A DNA stretch of 64,000 nt from JADGQN01 sp035315185. Its GTDB lineage: Bacteria; Desulfobacterota; Syntrophorhabdia; Syntrophorhabdales; WCHB1-27. The position numbers and the translations under genes are program-made. Under the pieces are notes generated by a model that did not search any database, was not told the origin of the DNA, and worked only from the letters and a program-made list of their open reading frames with translations. The DNA lies in contig DATFYE010000032.1 of NCBI GenBank assembly GCA_035315185.1, positions 1 through 64,000 on the forward strand. The letters are read 5' to 3'. This document shows, piece after piece, positions 42,039 to 51,159 of this stretch (its first letter is position 1; every line of letters starts with the position of its first letter).

Positions 42039-43520
42039 TCAGTAGACACCCTCCACGTGAAAGCTTTCTATGCCGAGTGCCGGATCGGCGATGACGTTAA
42101 ATTTTGTTCCGAACGTGGTTTCAAGGTATTCAAGTGAAGCCTTCTCCTCTTCGTAAAGGAGTTGTGCCACTTCGGGGGCAAGGTGAATGTCGAACTGCTT
42201 TCCTTCCTGCTTCCTACAGGAGGTTCTCAAGGCCCGTAGAACCTCGTAACAGACGGTGAACCTCGACTTGACATATCCGGAACCATCGCATGTGGGGCAC
42301 GACTCGCTGAGCATACTGACAACATTTTCTCTGGTCCTCTTGCGCGTAAGCTGCACAAGTCCCAATTCACTGATCGGATAAACAAACGTCTTAATCCTGT
42401 CCTTCTTCAACGCATCAACAAGCAGTTGAACCACACTTTCTCGCGATTCCCTCCTCTCCATGTCGATGAAATCAATAATGATGATCCCGCCGATATTTCG
42501 TAACCTTATCTGGTACGCTATCTCTTTCACGGCTTCCAGATTGGTCTTGAGAATGGTATCCTCCAGGCCTCTCCTGCCCAGATATTTGCCCGTGTTGACA
42601 TCGATAACCGTCAATGCTTCGGTATAATCGAACACGATGTAGCCGCCCGATTTGAGCCAGATTTTCTTGTAGGCAAGCTTGGCGATCTCTATCTCGATCC
42701 GGTAGTAATCGAATATGTCCTCCCGTTCATCAAAATAAATGACCTCGCATTCCTCTTCCGGTAGAGTATCCTTCAGGAACTCCTCAATCATCTTAAAAAC
42801 GAAGACATCGTCGACGACAATCTTCTTGAGACTGTGAGAGTGCAGATCCCTTATGATCCGGAAAATCATGCCGAGGTCCTGATGGAGTATCTGGGGTGCG
42901 CGTACCCGTTTGGCCTTTTCCTGGACGCCCTCCCACAGGCGCTGGAGAAAATTCAGATCAGCTTCCAGTTCCTCCGGCCGCTTTCCTTCACAGGCGGTCC
43001 TTGCAATCAGCCCGAAGCCTTTCGGGGCCAAATCTTTCAAAGTGGCAGCAAGCCTTTTCCGCTCTTCCTCGCCCTCTATACGTCTTGACACGCCGATGTG
43101 CTTGCTACCCGGCATGAGTACCAGGAGCTTTCCGGGCAGGGTTATTCTTGAAGTGACGCGAGTACCTTTTTGCCCTATGGCCTCTCTCGATACCTGAACG
43201 ATCACTTCCTGTCCCTCTTCAAGTACTCCCTCAATACGCTCGTTAGCTTCAATGGGCGCACCGTTCTCTTCGAACTCTTCGTACATGCCCGTGTCTATGA
43301 CCACGTCACCTACATAGAGAAAAGCAGATTTGTCGAGCCCGACGTCCACGAATGCTGCATCCATCCCGGGCACTACTCTTGCCACTTTGCCCTTGTATAT
43401 ATTCCCTACGATGCTCTTGTCGTTCTTTCTCTCGATGAAGAATTCGACCAGAACCCCATTTTCAAGAAAAGCGACCCTTGTCTCATTGAACGTTACGTTG
43501 ATTATCAGTTCCGCTGGCAT
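42039..43520 (-). CDS. rng: ribonuclease G
   Basis: The 493-residue Rne/Rng endoribonuclease has an S1 domain at about residues 35-125 (GNIYKGKVARVVPGMDAAFV), an RNase H-like/5' sensor region, a DNase I-like catalytic part with IIIDFIDMERRESRE (metal-binding Asp) and the Zn-link CPTCDGSGYVKS. It lacks the long C-terminal scaffold of RNase E, hence RNase G type. It should process rRNA and mRNA. Its start lies 38 bases inside the preceding radical SAM gene. Confidence 0.93.
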   Translation of the reverse strand: MPAELIINVTFNETRVAFLENGVLVEFFIERKNDKSIVGNIYKGKVARVVPGMDAAFVDVGLDKSAFLYVGDVVIDTGMYEEFEENGAPIEANERIEGVLEEGQEVIVQVSREAIGQKGTRVTSRITLPGKLLVLMPGSKHIGVSRRIEGEEERKRLAATLKDLAPKGFGLIARTACEGKRPEELEADLNFLQRLWEGVQEKAKRVRAPQILHQDLGMIFRIIRDLHSHSLKKIVVDDVFVFKMIEEFLKDTLPEEECEVIYFDEREDIFDYYRIEIEIAKLAYKKIWLKSGGYIVFDYTEALTVIDVNTGKYLGRRGLEDTILKTNLEAVKEIAYQIRLRNIGGIIIIDFIDMERRESRESVVQLLVDALKKDRIKTFVYPISELGLVQLTRKRTRENVVSMLSESCPTCDGSGYVKSRFTVCYEVLRALRTSCRKQEGKQFDIHLAPEVAQLLYEEEKASLEYLETTFGTKFNVIADPALGIESFHVEGVY

Positions 43521-45789
43521 GAATCCTTTTCTCCTCCACCTTTATGATCCTCTCAAACAGGGCAGATTGCCAAAGACCTTTGACGTTCTGTCCCTGCCAC
43601 AAGGTAAATAGCTTTTGTCCCTCTCTTCTCCACGGAAATCCTTCCGGGTCGGAGGATCCTTTATTTGACACCAGAAGATACGCGTGGCCATTGTCGTGTG
43701 CTTTTAGGCCACCTTCACTTACCCCAAAAACCTTGAGGCCTCGTGGCAGATGGCTGTTGATCGTATTGATGGTCTCGGGCGAGTTTGCAGGACTACTCGG
43801 ACTATCGACAACTTCAATCTCCGCAAACTCGCACATGCTCTCTACGCCTACGGGCAGCGCAGGCGAGAGAGAGATACGGGGTTTCGGGTGGTACTTGCCG
43901 TGCAGACGAAGGCAGAAGCGTGAGGCCCGTAAGGCCCTCAACAACAGAGTGACCGTGTCGAGGTGACCTATGTAACGGCCGTCGTTGTATTTTCCGTACC
44001 GGAGCGTATAGAGGGTATGCGTCTCCGCGGCAGGTGCTTCCGTCGGCTTCTGCTGCAACTCTATTGGCCGTTCAGATATGGGCTTTTCGCGTTTGGGGGC
44101 GCAGAAAAGCCCGCAGCCCGCACACGCATTGTAACAGTTTTCTGTTGTTTCACGACGCTCTGCCTTGTCCAGCTCCTCGCGCATGAAAGCCCTATCCACT
44201 CCCGTATCAATGAAGTTCCACGGCAGCTCTTCATTCATGTCGCGCTTGCCAAGCAACTTCTCTCTCACGTCGCCATTCCGGTCGAGCCACGCTTCGTAAA
44301 GATCCGGTCTCGAAAACTCGCCCCACGCTTCAAGTTTAACGCGCTGCTGATGCAAGCTGAGGAAGAGAGACCCGAGGCGTTCATCGCCGCGTGCGATCAG
44401 GGCCTCCATCGTGGCTCTCCTGACGTCCCGGAATTTCAGCTTCACTCCCCGTCTCGGCAGACTTTGCTTGATAATTGAGAGTTTCCGCTCCAGTGATGCT
44501 TCAGGCTCCATCGACAACCACTGAAAAGGCGTATGCGGTTTTGGTATGAGTGGCGATATAGAGAGATTGACATCAATATGCTGACGGACAAATGGTTCGA
44601 CTATGGCACGAAGGGCGAGAAGGTCCTCTTCTGTTTCCCATGGAAAGCCGATCATCAGATAGAGCTTCATATTTCGCCAACCATATTTCCTGAGAAGTGG
44701 CAGCTGGTTGAGGAAGAGGTCCAGGTCCATGCTCTTATTCAACCTGTCCCGGAGATTGGGAGATGCAGCTTCGAGCGCGAACGTAAATCCGCCCCGCGCG
44801 CCTTCTCCAAGAATCCTTATCTCCTCTTCAGTCACGCTGCCGATCTTGAGGGAGGGAAGGGAAAGAGAGACGTCCTTGAAACGGCATCTGACGTGCGACA
44901 GAAGTTCACGGAGATGGCTGTAATCACCTGAGCTGAGCGAGAGTAGCGATATCTCTTCGTAGCCCGTTTGGCCGATCGCTTCTTTGATGATTTCTGCCAG
45001 CACCGGGAGACTCCGTTCTCTGTATGGCCGGTAGCCGTACCCTGCCATGCAGAATCTGCAGCCGTTTCCGCAGCCCCGGGAAATTTCGATGTTCAGCCGG
45101 TCATGGATACTGCTGACGACCGGAATGGGTGGCCTGACCGGATGGTAGGACGCATCCAGGTCGTCAACATAGAGTCTTCTGACACGGTCAGCGCCCAGAA
45201 GCGGTGAATAGACGCCGTCGAGCGTGGCCAGTTCCCGTATTATTATTTCTCTGGACAAGCCCTTGAGTTCGCGTAGCCGCAGAAGGAGGTCCTCAAGGAC
45301 TGGTTCTGCCTCACCGACGACAAATAAATCAAAGAAGCGCTCGAACGGCTTCGGGTTGAGAACGAGAGGCCCTCCTCCTATCACGATCGGACCGGTGTCT
45401 CTCATCCGTGATTCCAACGGTATGCCCGCGAGTTCGAGCATGTTTAAAACATTGGTAATGTTCATTTCATAGGAGAGTGAAAAGCCGACAGCATCCATTT
45501 GTGACAGGGGAGTCTTTGATTCCAGCGTGAAAAGGGGTATGTGCTGCTCCCTCATGTACATTTCCATGTCGTGCCATGGTGCAAAGCAGCGCTCACACCA
45601 GACGCGGTCCACGCCATTGGCGATCTCAAGGAGGAGGAAGAAGCCGTGGTATGACATACCGATCTCATATATATCCGGATAGCAGAGGGCAAACCGGATA
45701 TCCACACTCTTCGGGTCCTTGAACGGGGCATTCGGCTCGGTGCCAATATAGCGCCCTGGCCTCGTTATGTGACGAGGAACATCAAGCAT
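43483..45789 (-). CDS. radical SAM protein (TIGR03960 type) fused to DUF2344 domain
   Basis: The 768-residue protein has an N-terminal B12-binding-like region, a radical SAM core with GCGNGCRFC near residue 241 (CX3CX2C) and LEAASPNLRDRLNKSMDLD. A Cys-rich linker (NACAGCGLFC, possible second cluster) follows, then a C-terminal DUF2344 domain from about residue 595 (YTLRYGKYNDGRYIGHLDT). In many bacteria the two halves are separate genes next to rng; here they are one protein. A role in RNA or ribosome modification is often suggested from the rng linkage but is unproven. It overlaps rng by 38 bases. Confidence 0.88.
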   Translation of the reverse strand: MLDVPRHITRPGRYIGTEPNAPFKDPKSVDIRFALCYPDIYEIGMSYHGFFLLLEIANGVDRVWCERCFAPWHDMEMYMREQHIPLFTLESKTPLSQMDAVGFSLSYEMNITNVLNMLELAGIPLESRMRDTGPIVIGGGPLVLNPKPFERFFDLFVVGEAEPVLEDLLLRLRELKGLSREIIIRELATLDGVYSPLLGADRVRRLYVDDLDASYHPVRPPIPVVSSIHDRLNIEISRGCGNGCRFCMAGYGYRPYRERSLPVLAEIIKEAIGQTGYEEISLLSLSSGDYSHLRELLSHVRCRFKDVSLSLPSLKIGSVTEEEIRILGEGARGGFTFALEAASPNLRDRLNKSMDLDLFLNQLPLLRKYGWRNMKLYLMIGFPWETEEDLLALRAIVEPFVRQHIDVNLSISPLIPKPHTPFQWLSMEPEASLERKLSIIKQSLPRRGVKLKFRDVRRATMEALIARGDERLGSLFLSLHQQRVKLEAWGEFSRPDLYEAWLDRNGDVREKLLGKRDMNEELPWNFIDTGVDRAFMREELDKAERRETTENCYNACAGCGLFCAPKREKPISERPIELQQKPTEAPAAETHTLYTLRYGKYNDGRYIGHLDTVTLLLRALRASRFCLRLHGKYHPKPRISLSPALPVGVESMCEFAEIEVVDSPSSPANSPETINTINSHLPRGLKVFGVSEGGLKAHDNGHAYLLVSNKGSSDPEGFPWRREGQKLFTLWQGQNVKGLWQSALFERIIKVEEKRIHASGTDNQRNVQ

Positions 45790-45805
45790 GGAAAATCCCA
45801 GTAAA

Positions 45806-45930
45806 ACGGTGATCAGTGATCAGTGATCGGTGATCAGTGACATCAAGAAGAGTGACCGATAACCGATGACCGATAACCGATGACACCTGAGAGTAGCGAG
45901 AGTGAGAGGTGATCGCTGAGCAGTGAGCGG
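45806..45930. repeat. GTGATCAGTGATC-word repeat element, second copy
   Basis: GGTGATCAGTGATCAGTGAT at about 45808-45827 continues as CGGTGATCAGTGACATCA. It is followed by four ACCGATAACCGATGA-type words (45854-45884), then a diverged tail with GAGTAGCGAGAGTGAG and GATCGCTGAGCAGTGAGC. It shares its core word with the element at 33727-33842 but its arms are less clearly inverted. It lies between the phosphohexomutase stop and the radical SAM/DUF2344 start. Confidence 0.6.
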
Positions 45931-45945
45931 CAAGGCGTGACGGGG

Positions 45946-47304
45946 TCATGAGTGCTCCTTCATGATGCGTTGGAGATCGCTCATGATCATGTTCTGGATC
46001 CGATCAAGGCCCGGCCCCGTATCTGCCTCGAACCTCAAAACAAGTATCGGCTGCGTGTTTGAGGCACGCACGAGTCCCCAGCCATCGGGCAGACTCACCC
46101 GCACTCCGTCGATGTCGATGACAGGGAACATCCGTTTGTAATAGTCTGTGAGTGCTTGGACCACCCGGAATTTCAGCTTCTCAGGACAATCAACTCTTAT
46201 TTCCGGCGTGGAATAAGTCTTCGGCAGGTCGCTCAGAAACCGGGAGAGCGGGATATCCAGTTTCCCCATGATCTCGAGAAGCCGGAGCGATGCATAGATC
46301 GCATCATCGTATCCAAAAAACCGATCGGCAAAAAACATGTGGCCGCTCATCTCTCCTCCGAGAAGAGCATTGACCTCTTTCATCTTTTTCTTGATGAGGG
46401 AATGGCCGGCTTTCCACATGATAGCCTTGCCGCCGTGTTTTTCTATATCGTCATACAGGTTTTTTGAGCATTTCACTTCGGAAACAAAAGAGGCACCCTT
46501 GTGTTCCTTGAGCACCTCCCGCGCGAAGATGATCATCAAGTAGTCGCCCCAGATAATGGTCCCTTTTTCATCGATCACGCCGATTCTGTCCGCGTCGCCG
46601 TCGTAGCCGATGCCTATGTCCGCATCCGTTTCGAGCACTGTTTTTCTGAGGGTTTCTATGTTCTTCTCCACGGTAGGGTCAGGAAAGTGATTGGGGAAAT
46701 GGCCGTCCATATCGCAAAAAAGAGGGACCACTTCTTGCCCCATCTCTTCCATTATTGGACATGCGACAACACCACCCGTGCCATTACCTGCGTCGACCAC
46801 TACCTTCAATTTCTTATCAAGCTTCAGATTTGTTCTGAGAAATTGGTAATAGTCCTCTATGATGTGGGGATATTCGTTGCGTGAGCCTTTGCCCTTCACA
46901 AACCTTTTTTTCTCAATAATGTCCCCCAGGGACTGGATCTCGGGGCCGTAAAGGGTTGCTCGGTCAAAGGCCACCTTGAATCCATTGAACTCCGGAGGAT
47001 TATGGCTGCCCGTTACCATGACTCCTCCGTCAGCGTTTAGATTAAAGAGAGAAAAGTAAAAGAGCGGGGTAGGGACTACGCCGAGGTCAGTGACGTCGAG
47101 GCCACCCTTAACCATCGCCTCAACGAGAAGGTCCCTGAAGTGCCCCGAACTGAGCCTGCAGTCTCTCCCGATGGTGGCGGCCCTTTTTCCGCGCTCCTTC
47201 ATGTAGGCTGCCACAGCCCTGCCTATGTTTGTGACAACCTCATCGGTGAGGTCCTGTTCGACGTTGCCTCTGATATCGTATTCCCTGAATATCTCCCTGT
47301 TCAT
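45946..47304 (-). CDS. phosphomannomutase/phosphoglucomutase
   Basis: The 452-residue alpha-D-phosphohexomutase would interconvert hexose 1- and 6-phosphates. All four motifs are present: the phosphoserine loop MVTGSHNPPEFNGF near residue 97, the Mg2+ loop GYDGDADRIGV near 236, the sugar loop GGEMSGHMFF and the phosphate loop RASNTQPILVLRFE. The AlgC/ManB-type dual specificity is inferred. It is 10 bases behind the glucokinase gene, making a two-gene unit feeding glucose into glucose 1-phosphate and so into glycan synthesis, perhaps including UDP-glucose for the cyclic glucan. Confidence 0.94.
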   Translation of the reverse strand: MNREIFREYDIRGNVEQDLTDEVVTNIGRAVAAYMKERGKRAATIGRDCRLSSGHFRDLLVEAMVKGGLDVTDLGVVPTPLFYFSLFNLNADGGVMVTGSHNPPEFNGFKVAFDRATLYGPEIQSLGDIIEKKRFVKGKGSRNEYPHIIEDYYQFLRTNLKLDKKLKVVVDAGNGTGGVVACPIMEEMGQEVVPLFCDMDGHFPNHFPDPTVEKNIETLRKTVLETDADIGIGYDGDADRIGVIDEKGTIIWGDYLMIIFAREVLKEHKGASFVSEVKCSKNLYDDIEKHGGKAIMWKAGHSLIKKKMKEVNALLGGEMSGHMFFADRFFGYDDAIYASLRLLEIMGKLDIPLSRFLSDLPKTYSTPEIRVDCPEKLKFRVVQALTDYYKRMFPVIDIDGVRVSLPDGWGLVRASNTQPILVLRFEADTGPGLDRIQNMIMSDLQRIMKEHS

Positions 47305-47314
47305 CCCGAAACCC

Positions 47315-48259
47315 TCACTCGTCCTTCACAAAAGCCGCACCCAACAGCGTCGCGTCATCCCCCAGTCTCGCGCGTTCGATCTTCAGGCCGGCGATGGAAG
47401 CTCGCATGGCCCGGCGCTTCATGACGAGAAGAGCCTCGTCGATGAGACGCTGCGTACCCTTTACAACTCCTCCACCAAAAATAATTAGATCAGGGTTGAT
47501 AAGGTTGGCGACGCTTTGAAGACCTGCACCCAGATATTCGACCACCTCTCCCCATATCTCGGTGCATAGGTCATCTCCAAGAAGGTAAGCTTCTTCAATA
47601 CGGCCAACGTGAACGCTGCCTGCGCGGCCTTCTACGATATCCCAGAGCTTGCCCCGGTAACCCTGCATAAGACGCTGCCTGACCCTCTCCTCGATGTACG
47701 AGCCGCCGCAGTACGCCTCGAAACAACCTCTATTCCCGCAACGGCACTGATAGCCGAATGGGTTGAGGGTCGTATGGCCCAGCTCGCCACCCACGCCGTG
47801 GGAGCCGCGAAACAACCGGCCATTCAATATCAAGCCTCCGCCGACGCCGGTGCCGATGAAGATACCCACGACATTCGAGGCCTCTCTGTGAAACCCGAAC
47901 CTCCACTCTCCATAGGTCCCCGCGTTTACGTCGTTCTCAATGAATGTCTGAATGCCTGTTGCCTCTTCCACATCGTGCTTGAGCGGTGCATCTGTCCAGT
48001 TGAGATTCGGCGAGAAAAGGATCTTCCCCGTCGCGTGGTCGATTTGGCCCGCGCAAGCTATGCCGATCCTGCCGACGTCCGTTGCACCGGCTCCCGCCTC
48101 CGAGAGAAGCGCGGCCACAAGGCCACGGATCTGATCCCTCACCCCGGGGTATCCTTTATGGGCGTCCGTCTTGACCTTCCTGCGCTTGGTGACCTGTCCC
48201 GATTCGCTGATCAGTCCAACCGCTATTTTGGTGCCCCCAATATCAATGCCTATTCTCAT
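47315..48259 (-). CDS. ROK family glucokinase
   Basis: The 314-residue sugar kinase has the ATP site at its N-terminus (IGIDIGGTKIAVGLI), the ROK signature region GELGHTTLNPFGYQCRCG with the Zn ligands of CRCGNRGCFEAYCGG, and no DNA-binding domain, so it is an enzyme rather than a repressor. Glucose is the likeliest substrate; N-acetyl sugars are possible. It precedes the phosphohexomutase on the same strand and diverges from the LOG gene. Confidence 0.88.
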   Translation of the reverse strand: MRIGIDIGGTKIAVGLISESGQVTKRRKVKTDAHKGYPGVRDQIRGLVAALLSEAGAGATDVGRIGIACAGQIDHATGKILFSPNLNWTDAPLKHDVEEATGIQTFIENDVNAGTYGEWRFGFHREASNVVGIFIGTGVGGGLILNGRLFRGSHGVGGELGHTTLNPFGYQCRCGNRGCFEAYCGGSYIEERVRQRLMQGYRGKLWDIVEGRAGSVHVGRIEEAYLLGDDLCTEIWGEVVEYLGAGLQSVANLINPDLIIFGGGVVKGTQRLIDEALLVMKRRAMRASIAGLKIERARLGDDATLLGAAFVKDE

Positions 48260-48396
48260 GGTTTCTCTGTTCGTGGTGAAGAGTGAGACCTTTTTCGTAA
48301 GCTGCTGAAGAGCCGCTTCCAGGTGTTATGGCCGGGCGCAAACCGGTCAAGCGCCGATAACTGGCTAACTAGTCCTGAGGCCGGCACCTTTTTCCT

Positions 48397-48426
48397 TTGA
48401 CATACAATTTGCATCTTACATATTAT
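48397..48426 (+). promoter_or_regulatory. sigma-70-type promoter of LOG gene
   Basis: A perfect TTGACA (48397-48402) and TATTAT (48421-48426) are separated by 18 bases, predicting a start near 48433 and a leader of about 33 bases that contains AAGGA ahead of ATG 48466. Confidence 0.65.
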
Positions 48427-48465
48427 ATGTGAAATTCCCAAATCTCAAGGCAAAAAGGAAAACTC

Positions 48466-49116
48466 ATGGAAAAGCAGTATATGCTCGATTACATCACGCT
48501 TAAGGACTCGTGGCGCCTTTTCCACATCATGGCAGAGTTCGTTGAGGGCTTTGACAGCCTCGCAGATGTGCAACCCGCAGTAACCGTATTCGGGAGTGCA
48601 CGGGCGAAAAAAGGGGACCAATTGTACAACACAGCCTACGAATTGGCCAAGGTACTCGCCCGCAACAAGTTCAACCTGATTACGGGTGGCGGCCCGGGCG
48701 TCATGGAAGCGGTCAACAAGGGTGCAAAAGAGGAAGGTGTAAAATCCATTGGAATCAACATAGAGCTCCCTTATGAGCAAAAGCCGAATCCGTTCATCAC
48801 CGTTCCCTTGAGTTTCAAATACTTCTTTGTCCGTAAAGTCATGTTCGTTAAATACGCGATTGCTTACGTGGTACTCCCGGGAGGGTTCGGGACTCTGGAC
48901 GAGTTTTTTGAGGCGCTAACGCTTGTGCAAACGAATAAGATACGGCCTTTCCCGGTCATTCTCGTCGGCTCTGATTTTTGGAACAGCCTCATCGAATGGA
49001 TGGAGAAGTCTATGCTGGCCTGGGGTACGGTTTCTAAAGAGGAGATGACGATATTCAGGGTCATGGATGACCCGGAGGAGATAGCGGCCTATATCAAGAA
49101 GTTCGTAATCCTCTAG
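48466..49116 (+). CDS. LOG family protein (TIGR00730)
   Basis: This 216-residue Rossmann-fold protein has the family's GGGPGVMEAVNKGA near residue 77 and PGGFGTLDEFFE near 138. Characterised members are nucleotide 5'-monophosphate phosphoribohydrolases that free bases such as cytokinins or cleave AMP or pyrimidine nucleotides. Substrate is unknown here. The start ATG 48466 follows AAGGA. A palindromic repeat cluster follows the stop directly. Confidence 0.88.
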   Translation: MEKQYMLDYITLKDSWRLFHIMAEFVEGFDSLADVQPAVTVFGSARAKKGDQLYNTAYELAKVLARNKFNLITGGGPGVMEAVNKGAKEEGVKSIGINIELPYEQKPNPFITVPLSFKYFFVRKVMFVKYAIAYVVLPGGFGTLDEFFEALTLVQTNKIRPFPVILVGSDFWNSLIEWMEKSMLAWGTVSKEEMTIFRVMDDPEEIAAYIKKFVIL

Positions 49117-49415
49117 CGCCGATTTGCCTTCAAGTGTATACCTTCCTTGTCGCTGCGTCGCCCTCCTCGACGTACTTCTAGTACGCCCGGGTACCCGCTT
49201 GCGGGTGGGGCTGCCTCGCTGCCGCGTCGGTCTCCATCTTGAATCCAAACCGGCACAAGTTGCTTTCTGAGAAGCAAATGAGGCCTCTGTTCGCCGCGAC
49301 TTGAGCGCCTCGCTCTATTTTTGAATGCGACCTGGCATAAGTCTCTAGGAAAGGACCTGAGTCGCCTAACCGCTGTAGCCTCGGTCTTGACTTGAATACA
49401 AATTGGCATAAGAGA
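49117..49415. repeat. cluster of GTAC-centred palindromic elements
   Basis: Up to three related inverted units lie in tandem right after the LOG stop. Hairpins seen: CGTACT-TCT-AGTACG (49171-49185), ACCCGC-TT-GCGGGT (49193-49206) and TTGCTT/AAGCAA (49260-49277). The stretch TTGAGCGCCT, one base pair, then GCTCTATTTTTGAATGCGAC (about 49301-49330) is nearly identical to part of the element at 55250-55376. TTGGCATAAG-type ends occur at 49332 and 49404. No gene is present; the remainder to 49574 shows only CTCTTAACCTCAACCTTAACC-like runs. Confidence 0.65.
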
Positions 49416-49574
49416 CAGGAAAGAGAGAAATCTGAACCTTGATTTTAGTCAGTAGTTGTACTTGTTTTTATCTTTTTCCTGCTTCACTCTGCTCTTAACC
49501 TCAACCTTAACCTGTACTTCTGCTCTGCGAGTGTCTACATTTAGGCACAAAAATTGCATAATCACAAATCAGGT

Positions 49575-51146
49575 ATGAATTCTAAAGAATACTTAGCGCC
49601 CCGTGGCGCCTCCGCTTCTCGAGAATCAAGCGTAGCTCTGCTCCTTAAAGACTTCGACGGAAAAACAGAGACCAAGCCAAAACAGGTCCTCGTGCACGAA
49701 CTCGCCACCCTACGGCAGCGCGTGAAAGAGCTTGAAACTCTTGAGGCCAACCGCGGATACGCTGAAAAGGCTCTCAGGGAAAGTGAGCAGCGGCTCCGGC
49801 TTCTCCTGGAGAGCACTGAGGACATCATTGTTGCCATGCTCGATCTCCAGGGACGCTGCCTCTATTACAACGGTCCAAGCAGATACGCCTTAAAACCTGA
49901 GGATGTCATAGGAAAGACACCTGCTGATTTCCTTGATTCCACCATAGCTGCGAGTATCCTCGTGAGGGTGAAGCACGTCGCAGCCACGTGCCAAAGCCTC
50001 AACTTCGAACAAAAGGTACAGTGGCGGAGGAAGACTTTGTGGTTTCTCACGCAAATTTCTCCGGTCCTTGACAAGACGGGCGGGGTCTCGGCTGTAGTCT
50101 TCTTTGCGAGAAGTATCACTGAACGTAAGCGTGCTGAGGAATCCCTGAGGCTCGCTAATATACTTCTTGAGAGAACTTTCGCAAGCCTGAAGGAAGCTGT
50201 CTTTGTCATGGATCTGTCTGCCCAGACCGTCATCACGTGTAACGCGGCTGTGGAGCAGATCTTCGGCTACAAGAGGGAAGAGGTGATGGGCAGAACTCTT
50301 GAGTTTTTGCATTCAAGCAAGGCCAATTACGACGAGTTCAACAACGGTCTTGCGTTGGCCTTGAAAGGCGAAGGTTTGTTCAACGCGGAGTTTCCTGCCC
50401 TGCGTAAGGATGGCACGTCTATCATTACTGAATACACGGTGACCGAATCCTCTGATGACTCAAATGGGCGCGCTGTTCTGGTAATCGTTGTCAGAGACAT
50501 TACTGAACGGAAGCGGGCTGAGGAGCAACTTAGAATAGCCCTTAGAGAAAAGGAAGTGCTCTTAAAAGAGATTCACCACCGTGTGAAGAACAACCTGGCG
50601 GTCATATCGAGTCTCCTGAACATGCAGTCCAAGTATATCAGGGATAAAAGGACTCTGGAAATCTTCAGGGAAAGCCAGAACCGGGTCAAGACCATGGCCC
50701 TGATCCACACAAAGCTCTACCAGTCGAGTGATCTCGCGCGGATCGATTTTGCAGACTACGTCAGAAAGCTGACGGCCGACCTGATAGCCTCGTATCGGCT
50801 GGAACCCGATGGCGTTACGCTGGTTCTGGACGTCAGAGATGTCTACTTTGATGTTAACATGGGTATTCCCTGCGGCCTCATCATCAATGAGCTTCTCACG
50901 AACGCGCTGAAACATGCCTTTCCGGACGGGCGCAAGGGAGAAGTCAGTGTAAGCCTGAAGCCAGATAATGAGACGATTACACTTGTCGTTGCAGACAACG
51001 GAATAGGCTTTCCCGATACTATCGATTTTCGCAACACTGAATCCCTCGGCTTTCAACTCGTGACGGCTCTTGTGGATCAACTGGGCGGGACTATAGAACT
51101 CGCCAGGAATAAAGGCACAACGTTCATCATCTCTTTCCCGAAGTAG
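49575..51146 (+). CDS. PAS-PAS sensor histidine kinase (HisKA_2 type)
   Basis: The 523-residue soluble kinase has an N-terminal coiled segment, PAS domains at about residues 55-170 and 185-305 (both ending DITERKRAEE-like), a HisKA_2 domain with phospho-acceptor H335 in EIHHRVKNNLAVISSLL, and an ATPase domain with N-box NELLTNALKHAF and G-box DNGIGFP. There is no TM segment, so it senses a cytosolic cue. No receiver or regulator is adjacent (orphan kinase). I start it at ATG 49575, as the TTG upstream adds only seven residues. Hairpin array 2 begins a few bases after its stop. Confidence 0.9.
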   Translation: MNSKEYLAPRGASASRESSVALLLKDFDGKTETKPKQVLVHELATLRQRVKELETLEANRGYAEKALRESEQRLRLLLESTEDIIVAMLDLQGRCLYYNGPSRYALKPEDVIGKTPADFLDSTIAASILVRVKHVAATCQSLNFEQKVQWRRKTLWFLTQISPVLDKTGGVSAVVFFARSITERKRAEESLRLANILLERTFASLKEAVFVMDLSAQTVITCNAAVEQIFGYKREEVMGRTLEFLHSSKANYDEFNNGLALALKGEGLFNAEFPALRKDGTSIITEYTVTESSDDSNGRAVLVIVVRDITERKRAEEQLRIALREKEVLLKEIHHRVKNNLAVISSLLNMQSKYIRDKRTLEIFRESQNRVKTMALIHTKLYQSSDLARIDFADYVRKLTADLIASYRLEPDGVTLVLDVRDVYFDVNMGIPCGLIINELLTNALKHAFPDGRKGEVSVSLKPDNETITLVVADNGIGFPDTIDFRNTESLGFQLVTALVDQLGGTIELARNKGTTFIISFPK

Positions 51147-51159
51147 TACCAGTTCGCCT

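Noticed and set aside
47609..48286. 225-codon plus-strand frame opposite the glucokinase gene
   Set aside because: It is the antisense of the ROK kinase, whose motifs are complete; no domain is seen in the opposite frame.
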